The translations under genes and the position numbers were made by a program. 64,000 nt of DNA, from the NCBI RefSeq assembly GCF_030936135.1, contig NC_082598.1, positions 36,264,687-36,328,686 on the forward strand. Reading direction: 5' to 3'. Below the pieces are notes generated by a model. It searched no databases, was not told the DNA's origin, and saw only the letters and a list, made by a program, of their open reading frames with translations. The first letter of the stretch is position 1. Every line of letters starts with the position of its first letter. Below are positions 52,801-64,000 of the stretch, piece after piece. The DNA is from Gavia stellata (lineage: Eukaryota; Chordata; Aves; Gaviiformes; Gaviidae).

Positions 52801-54928
52801 AGTCAGAAATTACTACTCTGCCTCTAATACCTGTTGATGGAACTTAGTAGGAAACAGGAGATAACCCTTACCCAGAAATTCTGATTTCTGTTCTAATTTT
52901 AGTCCTTTTATGATCAGCAAGTTTTCCAGATTCCTTTTCTACAGTTAAGTTTCTTTAAAGAAAAAGTGAGCAAAACAGATGTTTGAAATATATTCTTGAC
53001 TTCATCTGGTGGAAGTGCTGAGGATTTAACCCGCCTTGCTGACATGGAAGAAATTTGGAAAGTAAATTCTCTAGTTGTAGTAGGTAAAGTAAAATAAGTA
53101 ACCTTCCCTAGTTGCAGTAAAGATATGTTGTTTAGTAATGTGAAGAATCTTATGTAGGACAGCTTCAGAATAATTTTGATAACCAAGCTGATCTGCTAAT
53201 AGAAAGCGTTTGATGTACTTTTATTTTAGACTTGCACATTTAGCCAATCTCAGTGAAAAAAATTTTAGCAATTTGTGTTCCTCCTATTTTAGGTGGAGGT
53301 GTTTTGGCTCACACAATATTAGGAGTGGCTTGGAATGAGATTACAGGGCACATAAAATATTTGATTCTAGACCCGCATTACACTGGAGGAGAAGATCTGC
53401 ATGTTATTTTGGAAAAGGTGAGGCTTGATGCATATGCACATGTATATACATATGTATGTGTGTATATACACTTAAGTTTGGCACTAAACAAATCATGTAT
53501 AGACCAATACAAATTGGCCATTCTATGGCTTCTCCGTTCCTCATGGAGGAAGTGCTGATCCCAGTTAACCTGCCTAGATGGTACTTATTGTTAGTTTCTG
53601 AAACTTAGTGTCTTTGGAGAAGGGTCAGCAACTACATGAAGTTATTAGAGTACAAAGAAATGTTCTTCACTTTCTCTGAATTAAACCATCTCCCCTTTTA
53701 TGCAATAGTGTATATACTATAAATGTGTTAGGTATTTTGAATGGCACACCATTTTACAGGCTGAACAGTTTTTTCTGTTACTGAAGCAGAGAAGATAACC
53801 ATTTATTTAAAATTTTTAATTTTCTTTTTTAAAAGCCAACACTAGGCTTTCTCAAATCAGGCCTTGAACTAAGTTTATAGGGCAGGTACTGAGCTGTTTT
53901 GAAAATCTGGGAAAACTCTAAAGAACTGATGGGTATGTAATGTTATTTCTGTATTTAAAGTTACTAAAAGGGATGACATAGCACATTACAAAACAGTAAA
54001 CATAGTGTTGGAAACTTACACTGTGAAAGTGGCTAAATCATCCTATAGGTGTTAATATGAAGAACAGGAAAGAAATTGATTACTTAAGCTGCAAATAGCA
54101 ACTTTTATTTCATGTCTTTGATACCCTTGGGTTGGGCCCAACTAGAAAAGCTGCTGAAGAAACATTTTGCTAGCCCCATAAGATCAAAGCTTGAAATGAA
54201 TATAGAAAGAAACAATTTCCAAAGAACATGTGGAACCAAAGGCTGTTACAGCTACAAGGTGTGCAGGAATGGTCCAGGAGGATAAAATACAGCCAGAAAC
54301 CCCTTTCCTCATCAAAAGTGGCAGGGGAGAGGAGGAACTGAGGTGGACTGTAAGTTTGTAGGTCTTTTCTTCAAAAATACCTCATATAGTTATGTGGTAC
54401 TCTGCAAACTTAAGAGCTTTGTTAGGCTGTTTTTCTGCTAAATTATGATTAACAGCACACCTTCTGATATCAAGAGCTCTGTTTGGCTCTGAAATACCAA
54501 CTATTACCAAAGAAGGCAAGGATTCAAGACAGGAGAAGTGGAAACGGCGATAGAGTTTCAGAATAATACTAGTCTCTCTGTAACAGCAGAAGGTAGTGGG
54601 GAGAGGGGAGAAGAGATGCTGCTTTTTAGGAACTGAGCTGGGGTCGGGAGGGAGGAAGGGAAAGAGACTCTGTAAAATGATTTCTGTTTTTCCAGGCGTG
54701 TAGAGAACTTTCTGAAAATGGTGTGTCGTTGCCTTCTATAGATACTTGAAAATAATTCATACAGCTTATATTCAAATTAGTAACAATAAAATAGATACAC
54801 TAGTAGTAGATTTAAATGCTATCTTATTTTTTCTTGGACAGGGTTGGTGTGGATGGAAGGGCCCAGAGTTTTGGAACAAGGATGCCTATTACAACCTGTG
54901 CCTACCTCAACGACCAAAAACTATTTAA
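40268..54928 (+). CDS. UFSP2: UFSP2, Ufm1-specific protease 2
   Basis: Twelve coding exons: 40,268-40,309; 42,243-42,321; 44,128-44,308; 44,388-44,454; 44,779-44,936; 45,741-45,933; 47,451-47,597; 48,054-48,218; 49,567-49,691; 51,736-51,812; 53,293-53,417; 54,842-54,928. They give 481 codons plus TAA with consistent phases; human has 469. The enzyme is a peptidase family C78 cysteine protease that matures UFM1 and removes it from substrates, acting largely at the ER with ODR4. The catalytic Cys is in GWGCAYRS (residue 314). The Asp and His are in the DPHYTG motif (438 and 440), and the supporting Tyr is in HHYMQD (302). All agree with human numbering plus 12. The N-terminal domain ([18 protein letters not shown]) precedes the protease domain. 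Exon 1 adds 13 residues ([13 protein letters not shown]) before the position of the human start. AATAAA at 55,569 follows the stop. Confidence 0.96.
40795..40924 (+). repeat. 63-bp perfect tandem duplication in UFSP2 intron 1
   Basis: The segment at 40,795-40,857 (starting TTTGTCGGAAGACCTCGTCA) is repeated exactly at 40,858-40,920, followed by the first four bases again. It sits at the downstream shoulder of the CpG island. The unit is 21 codons long and open in several frames, for example [20 protein letters not shown] twice in the frame 40,457-41,113. I see no evidence that it is translated. Confidence 0.95.
46325..46480. repeat. T/G-rich low-complexity tract in a UFSP2 intron
   Basis: Irregular runs of GGTTTTTTGTTTGTTTG-type sequence occur between UFSP2 exons 6 and 7. 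A similar G/T-rich stretch lies at about 52,560-52,650. These are simple low-complexity DNA. Confidence 0.7.
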
Positions 54929-56012
54929 ATTCTGCTCTTGTGCTAGAACACGCTAAGCCAGAATACTAGCTGATCTAGATATAACTGTCTTGTTATTTAT
55001 CAAAATAATGCTTTAAGTGAATCAAAACCTGCTTGAAATAGAAATGTTTCTTGAGTAATTAAATTAAGAATTTTAGGGTTTTTTTAAATGAAACCTCAAA
55101 AAATAAGAACTATTTGCTGTGAACTGTATTTCTTACAAATGTGTTTATTAGGTAACTAATACTCTCTGGGCTAGGACAACTTTATGTTTATATAGCATTT
55201 TTTGTTATGCTAAAATCTTTACAGATTAATTGCCTAGTCCTTTTATTTTATGGAATTCTTTCTTGCCAAAAAGATGAACTGTCCTCTACATTTCAGGTTC
55301 CATATAGCCAGCTGTCTTGTGCACTATGAATCTGTTCAAAGGCATCGTTTGCTGCTGGTACTGTTGATAACAGCATTTTAGAAGGGGAGTGGGAGAAAAA
55401 TGGCTATATGTACTGAATTTGACGAACTTTGTTCTCCTACTGACACAGGAAAAAAATGTGAGAGAATTAATTGTTATATGCTCATTTATTTATAGCTGTA
55501 TGAATACAGCTATTAGAGGGAAGAAAAAAAAAAAACCACCCCCACAACAGTCTTCTGTAAGAAGTAAAAATAAATGAGCTTTCCTCCTTCTCAGAAGGAG
55601 ACAACGTACCAGCATGCACCTCTGACTACTCGGTGCATAGTCTAGTCATGTTTCTTCAGACTTCGTATTCCACTTAATTTCATTTTGGGATTACAAGCTG
55701 TTTGTTTTGTCAGCTAGGAGACAAGATCTGTCATGTGAACAAACAAGAATAAGTCTGTAGCTATTCCATCAGTAAAAGTACCTATGATTTCTCCTCCCCC
55801 TCCCTTCCCACGTTAAAGTAGCCTTTTCAGTGGCATTCCCCATGCACTATCCATTTCTGGTAAGACCGTAACCTTAAATACCTATGCAAGTTAATCCTTC
55901 CTAGCAGGCTTCTATATCCAACTGTTATGTATCTAACACCAAATTTATTTACTTAAATGCTAAAAGCATTTAAAGAAAAGAAAATACTCTGAATTGTAGT
56001 AAACCAACAGTG
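54929..56012. other. Convergent 3' ends of UFSP2 and ANKRD37
   Basis: This holds the UFSP2 3' UTR, ending near AATAAA at 55,569-55,574, and the ANKRD37 3' UTR on the other strand, with AATAAA at 55,949-55,944. The two signals are about 370 bp apart. Apart from an A/C-rich stretch near 55,530 I see nothing else. Confidence 0.7.
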
Positions 56013-58071
<2,059 letters not shown>

Positions 58072-58098
<27 letters not shown>

Positions 58099-58700
58099 CG
58101 CCTCCCGTCGCGGAGCAGGCCTGGCTCTCGCGGCTGCGGGCGGCCGTCCCTGCCCCCCCGCCTCCCGGGCTCCGGCAGAAGGGGAAGCCCTGGCTGCAAC
58201 CCCCGCCCACTGCCGGGGGCCGGCCGCGGCACGTACGCAAACGGCAGCACCCGGGCGGAAAGCCGCCCGGCTCGGCACGGCACGGCACGGCCCACGCCTG
58301 GCGGCGCGGGGCCCGCGGCGGGCGGGGCGGCCCAGCACGTTCCTCGCACGCCGGCGCGGGCAGGGCCGCCGCCGCGGAGAGGAGGGCGCGGAAGCCGTCC
58401 GCGCCCGCGGGGAGAGCCCGCCGCCCGGCGGTGGCGGGGGGCGGGGGCCAGAAACAGCTCCTGCCGTTGTCGTCAGGGGGCGCACGGTGCCAGTGGAAAC
58501 CGACGCCCCTGCCGCTGGGCGCGCCCGCGGCGGAGGGCTTCGCTTCGTCTGCCCTTGCCAAGCGCGACTTCCAGCGCGGTTCTGCCAACGTGCCTGAAGG
58601 CCGGTTCGGAAAGACTACATCCAGGCAGACTTGGATCTAGGAAAGAGAAAAATAAAATAAAAAAGAGGGTTCGCTTGGAATTCTTCCCCCAAAAAGCTTG
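58072..58700 (-). promoter_or_regulatory. ANKRD37: CpG island promoter of ANKRD37 with HIF core sites
   Basis: A strongly GC-rich stretch covers the start exon and about 500 bp upstream. The hypoxia-response core ACGTG occurs on the minus strand at 58,234-58,230 and 58,340-58,336, and on the plus strand at 58,588-58,592. In human the opposite side of this region is the LRP2BP start, so the island may be bidirectional; no LRP2BP exon was found in the window. Confidence 0.65.
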
Positions 58701-61180
58701 AGTCGGCATAGAGAAATCCCCGCTATCTGCCCGCCCGAGCTCTGCCGCTGGGCTGAAGGAGGCGGAACAGGCGAGAGGCCTTCAGCCACCTGCGCCTGCA
58801 GCCAGGTCACCGCCAGCCTGCCTGGGGCTGGGCCTGGGGCTGGGCCTGGGGCTGGGCACCGGGGTCGGGACAGCCGCCCGCTACATCGCTGTTCAAAGCA
58901 CATTCGCAAAAACTGAATTTTCATTTTCACTTCCTCGAGCGCCGAATATCCCAGCGAGGGTCCGACGTAACACGCGGGCCAAGGTCGCAAACAAGCTTTC
59001 CGCCCATAGACCGGTCTGGGCTGGAAACCAGAACCAGCCACAGCCACGCTCAAAGGCAGTTACCGCCAAAAAGAATTGCTTGAAATCTATTTTGAACGCG
59101 GTGACAGCGACGTTTCATGGTGGAACCCACTTCCCCCCCGCAGAGCTTTCACACTCCACGTCCACGCTTGCCGGGGAAGGCAGGGCTGGCGGAGGCGAAT
59201 GCCCACGCGCAGAGGAACCGCAGTCCCCGCCGCTGACTGCTCCGGGTTTGGCAACTGCCTGTCCTTTCCATGCTACAAAATCCAGTTTGAGAAAGGATTC
59301 AATTGCCACTAACCGTGCCTCACAGTTAAAAGCCTGAAGAGACGTGAAGAGCAACTTAACCCAGTGTCCAAGGTATACAATTCTGGTTCCGTACCACTAT
59401 AGTATTTCCTTCTCTGTCAGACGCCTACATGTCTGTTATGGAAGTTACTCATAATCACTAACATAATTTTAAAAAAATGGGAATCAAAAGTCATGTGTTT
59501 GAAAAACAAAAAAATTGCATGTTTTTGATAAACAGCGTTCAGGGAAAAGAAGCCTAACAGTGTTCCTTTAGGGTATATGTAGTTCTGAAAGAAATGCACA
59601 AACATTATGACGATTACCTCCTGCTTCTCCTTTGGGAAAGCAAATATAAATTATTTAAATAGTGGGATATGAACATACACAGTACCATTTTTAAAGGTGC
59701 AGAAAGCCAGGTAGATGATAGGCAGTGTATCGATTCAGCAGAATTATTTCAGCAAGTAATAAGAGTTTTCACCTCTCCTTTCACAGGGAAAGAAATACAC
59801 CTGTGTAATTTACCAAATGTTTTTTTTTTTCCTGAACAGCTAGCCAAGCAAATTAGTTAATAAACAAACAGAATCCCTACACTTCTACCTATGCATTGTT
59901 AGGGATGAAATACCTCTGCACAGGCGCCAGAAATCCACAGTCATTGTTTATGCAACTATAAAGACTCTTCTGAAAACACACATATCCAGAAGTAACTTAA
60001 GACTAAACAGGCTTGGATGGCCCGAGGGTTTTTTTTTTAAAGACCTTCCCTCCCCTACCTTACCTCAGCAATTCAGAGGTTTCAAGCTGCACCCGAGGAA
60101 TCCCATCCTTCCCGCCTAACCACCCACACAGACTCTCGCATCCTGCCAGCCGCAACTCTCTTCAAATTCTTGCTATTAATTAGTTCTTTAGCTTCCTGTC
60201 ACATTTTGCTCACCTCATTAGTGCCTGCAGAACTCTTCTGCCTCTGAGTAACTGACACTTGTACTGGTTATAAACACAGCTGCAACAATTTTGATCTATT
60301 TTGTGCGGCCCAGCCCAAGTGCCACTTAAGGACAGGCCTTCCCGGCTACAGCTGTTCTGGAACATAACTCATTAAGAATTCCTCTGCGCTTCGTATCTCA
60401 GACCACACATCTTGCATAGGTATCAAGAAAATTAAATTGGAAAAACTGGTCCTAGTAGGTGTGTGTAAGCGGTCGGATAAACCAAGGTGTGCTCTTGAAT
60501 CTCACACCCTTCAGCACCAAAAGCAGCAACGCAGCCCGGTGTTAATCGTCTTTGCTGAAGGGTGTCCTTGCCTTCACAGACTTCATTCTGCCTGTTAAAT
60601 CAAGTAATTCTGTGATGCTTTAAAAAAAAGGTTATTTTCCTGTAGACTTCTTTTAGGCTGTATCATCTACACAAAATGAATCAGGATGAGTTTTAGGAGT
60701 TTTCTGGCACTTCAACTCAGTTGGGACTGTTGGAAAACACCATGCAGAGCCCATGGGATTAACTGCACAAATCCGCAAGCATTACTCTCCTGTTTGGACT
60801 GCTGCCTCGGTCCCTGTTGCTACAGAAACAGATTGCACTGCCAAAAATGGAAGGATGATAATCATCTGGAAAAAAAAAGAAAGAAAGAAAAAGCTGGCAA
60901 TGCTGGAAAGGTTATTTTAAAAGCACTCTCGCAGCATTTTGGTATTATAGCCCTTTTTATAAGAGAGCCAGCCAGAAGCTATCAACAGCAGTGGAAACAG
61001 TGCCTTACATTTCAGGAGAAATCAATCAGCATTTTCCCTCAGTTACCCTTCCGAGTTTTGTAGTATCTGTGTGGGGAAAACAAACGACATTACAACGAAC
61101 AGTTTCTGATCACTGAAAGTAGTGAAGTCCCATTTGCTAGACTGCAGTTTCATGGCCTATCGCCCTTTTAACTGAATTGC
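58700..61180. other. Non-coding stretch upstream of ANKRD37
   Basis: GC content falls gradually from the ANKRD37 island to about 59,300, then the DNA is AT-rich. ORFs here (for example 60,686-61,063) show no family resemblance, start context or splice signals that I trust. I see no repeats of a known family. Confidence 0.55.
58821..58856. repeat. 12-bp tandem repeat, three units
   Basis: CCTGGGGCTGGG is repeated three times exactly, upstream of the ANKRD37 CpG island. It is a minor minisatellite-like feature. Confidence 0.95.
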
Positions 61181-61219
61181 GTTCGAAGTTTCTGTTATTT
61201 TTGCCTATGCTGGCTTTAC

Positions 61220-61950
61220 GCAGAGCACTGCGGGGTTCCGCATTTAATTTGCAGCAGGACGGGCAGGTGGTGGGAAAGGCCGGGCGGATGCCCAAGCCGC
61301 AGCCTGCCCTGTCCCGGCAGGTGTTTTCACGTCGTCCGGCACCGGCCAACAGCTGGAAACGTCCCTGCGCAGACCCCTGGCCCACGCGACCCTGCCACTC
61401 TCCCTGCCTGGGGCCGGCGGACCCAGACCCGAAGGGCAAACACCGACGTTACTTTCCCCGGCGCCCTTCTGCTGCCTCCTCGAAGGCCGTGAGACCCCAA
61501 GGCCCAGCTACGGGGCGGTGCTTGATGCCGCCGCGGCGCGGGCAGGGACAGCAAGCGGGACAGCCGCCGCCCGCCGCGGGGAGCCCGACAGCAGCAGGGG
61601 CCGCTGCGGACGGAGCTGCCGAGGCACCGCTACCCGCCGGCGCCGGCGGGGCGGGCCCGGGTTCCCGCCGCCCGGCAGGCCCGGCCCTCGCCCCCTCCCG
61701 GCTGCGGGCCGCCCGGAGGCCGCTCGCCGCCGGGGCGGGATGCAGCTGCGCAGCGAGCGCCCGCCCCGGGCCGGCAGCGCCCGGCCCGCCCCGGAGGGGC
61801 CAGGCAGGGAGCCGGCCTGCGGAGCCGCCCCCCGCCCCTCAGCCGCCCCGGCGGGGCCCCCGGGCCGGGCCTGCGAAGCTCCCCCAGCCTCGCCGCTTCC
61901 CAGCTGGCACGGAAAGGTGTGTTGAGATGTGACGCCCCCTCTTTCGCTCC
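61220..61950. promoter_or_regulatory. CpG island of unassigned gene
   Basis: A second dense CpG island lies about 3 kb from the ANKRD37 start. Long frames on both strands are composition-driven. By synteny a plus-strand promoter for LRP2BP could be expected in this direction. No coding exon is recognised before the window ends, so the assignment is only a suggestion. Confidence 0.5.
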
Positions 61951-64000
61951 TGTTCGGTCTCAAGCGCTTCCAGGGCGAACTTAACGTTCACGAGGGTCCG
62001 GTTGTCTTCACTGAACTTTTCCTTTTTATCAAATAGCCCTCGCTTTCACCTTAGTCTTTTAAAAAATGTAATAAAAAGAGGACACCACCACCTTCAGACC
62101 TTTAGTGTGCTTATGGATGCTGTTCCGACTGTTCTGGTAAAAAACCAAATGTATGTCTGCGTTTAAGCAGAGAGCTGCAGCCGTGCCGCTGTATTTGCAG
62201 AAGCAGAGGAGCTGCCGGCGAAGAGGACAGCAGGCGGAGATCCTCTGGCACCTTTGCTGAAAAGACAACTGTACTATGAAGAACTACTACTGTTGTGGTT
62301 TCCTTCTTTTAAGTAAATACTATAAAGCTGACCTTTTTCAGTACCATTTTTCAGTGGAAAAAGAGACACCTTAAAAATGCGCAAGAGATCCCTATGCCTG
62401 TTTTTCCCCCTGAAAAAAACCCCCAAATACATTTTTCCTACGCTTTCCCCAAGCACCTAGTGGTATCTTCCAGTTCCCTCCCAGGTCTCCGGAGGACCAG
62501 ATAAGTAAGCGGCAGCCTATCCCTACAGCTAATTTCCAAGCAGAGCTGTTTTTGGCTGGCTGACTGGCCAAACACAACACACTGTTTTCAGTTACGTGGT
62601 ACTGGTCCCTGACCCAAGGCACAGCTTTCGGTCTTTGCTCCCTACCCACCCACCAGTTTTGACAAAACTTGTTGAAACACGTCATCTTTCAGATTTCTGT
62701 CCCTGCCCACTTCGGCTAAAATTGGTCGCCCAGGTATTTGAAAGTACATGCTCAGGGAACAGTGCAAGACTGGCTGGCAGGTGAAATTAAACCTCAGTTT
62801 CTTGTGAAAATTAGAATAACTCAGGTCAGGAAGACAGAGACGAATGTGGTACGAGTGCTGATTCACGTCTTTTCAAACGTGACGCGCATGGATTCGGTAC
62901 CGTTTCTAGTGCAGCTAGTGGCACAGTGTAAATCACTCTCAGGGTCTGCAGAAGGAACAGAATTAACTCACTCGGGGTTTCTGCTTTCTGGGCCCTGTCC
63001 TTCTTAATGTTTTTGTTAATAAATTAATTGCCTCATTTTGGCATGATCAAGACTGTCCCCACGGAGCAGAAGACCTGCCTGTTTCTTGATGAGCTGGCTT
63101 GGATGTCCATGTTATATACTGCTGTCCATCCCTAAATTTATTCTTTGAGCAGGTTTTAATTTCCAGATTTTTGAACATGTGTCTGTGTTGCCTAAAAATG
63201 CATGTTCTCATAGTACTGCAATTTCAGGTGCTAGAAAAAAAAAAATCACTGCCTGGTCAGAGCCGTATGACTCCTTACAGCACTAAATTCTCAGGAAAAG
63301 TGAGAGTACAGGTGCCTCCTGTACTTCTTTTTCTGATACTCATGACAGCTGCTTGTGAAAAGGCACCGGGTTTTTTCCAGGGTTCTTTAAAAAAAACAAA
63401 GCCCACACAGTCATAATGGCTAAGCTCCTGAGACAATCAGTAGTTTAGACAATTAATAGTTTGGACAGTATTAACAAGGGGCGTTTTGACATTGAGACGA
63501 TGTTTGACTGACTGTTGAACTATTGCTCAGTTCTAACCTTTTGCAGTCTGGTATTGTTTTATCAAAGCCTACAGAAAATTTGAAGGAAAAGTGTGGAGAA
63601 GAACATTTTAATTTCAACATTGGTTTTACTTTGTATGCTCATATGCATGCATAAAAATATTTTAGTAAGGACACCAGGCTCAGTTAACTGTTACATTAGT
63701 TTAACTGTGTATTTTAAAATATAGTTTCTTCTTTGACTCAAAGCAGAAGCAAATAATCTCCAAGGCTCTTTCTCAGAAGTGAAAGTATCTCTGCTGTTGC
63801 AGAGAAATGTGGGGCAGGCTGCAGGCTCCATAAAGTCTTCAGACATCTGAGTTTAGTCTTTGTGAAACCAACCCGTAGTTGAGATGTAAAAGCAGAATCT
63901 TAAACCCTCGAGGTATAAGAATAGCTCACCTAAGTTAAAGGATATCATATAGATAGGACAGGGCATCAGAAATAGACTTTTACCTCCTTAAATTAAACAG
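61951..64000. other. Non-coding right end, no recognised gene
   Basis: AT-rich DNA follows the CpG island, possibly intron 1 or an intergenic region. I found no exon of LRP2BP or SNX25, no CR1 fragment and no RNA gene. Confidence 0.5.

Noticed and set aside
60686-61063. 125-codon ORF upstream of the second CpG island
   Set aside because: Low-complexity lysine run, no domain, no splice or start context. Treated as chance.

Overview
The window is vertebrate nuclear DNA, most likely from a bird (another sauropsid is possible). The dispersed repeats are CR1 LINEs. The genes are single-copy intron-containing genes in the order and orientations of the human 4q35.1 block: CCDC110 (+), CFAP96/C4orf47 (-), UFSP2 (+), ANKRD37 (-). 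I recognised the proteins by reading spliced exons against remembered human sequences; no search was run.

Positions 1-26,700 hold a tandem array. A unit of about 10.68 kb, running from the middle of a CR1 element through a CpG island and the whole CCDC110 exon set, is present as copy 1 (401-11,082), copy 2 (11,083-22,688) and a shortened copy 3 (22,689-about 26,700). Both outer edges are visible. On the left the CR1 runs on uninterrupted upstream of base 401. On the right the last copy passes into unique DNA just before the 3' end of CFAP96. Copies 1 and 2 keep CCDC110 open and its splice sites intact. Copy 3 keeps only the CpG island and first recognised exon, because about 6.66 kb is missing. 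Copy 2 alone carries a 926-bp solo LTR with a 5-bp target duplication.

Positions 26,800-40,300 hold CFAP96 on the minus strand (7 coding exons, 310 codons) with two CR1 fragments in its introns. It is head-to-head with UFSP2 across a CpG island at about 39.75-40.5 kb. UFSP2 (40,268-54,928, 12 coding exons, 481 codons) keeps the cysteine-protease residues of Ufm1-specific protease 2. Convergent with it is ANKRD37 (58,098-56,013, 4 exons, 169 codons), whose CpG-island promoter carries three hypoxia-response core motifs. From about 58.7 kb to the end I recognise no coding exon, but there is a second CpG island at about 61.2-61.95 kb. Synteny would place LRP2BP to the right on the plus strand; I could not find its exons.

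The genes do not form one pathway. UFSP2 is a UFMylation protease, CFAP96 a cilium/flagellum protein, CCDC110 a coiled-coil protein known as a cancer/testis antigen in human, and ANKRD37 a small hypoxia-responsive ankyrin protein. The most notable content is the CCDC110 array: its breakpoints in CR1, its patchy divergence, its shortened third member, and an apparent frame change at the C-terminus shared by both full copies.
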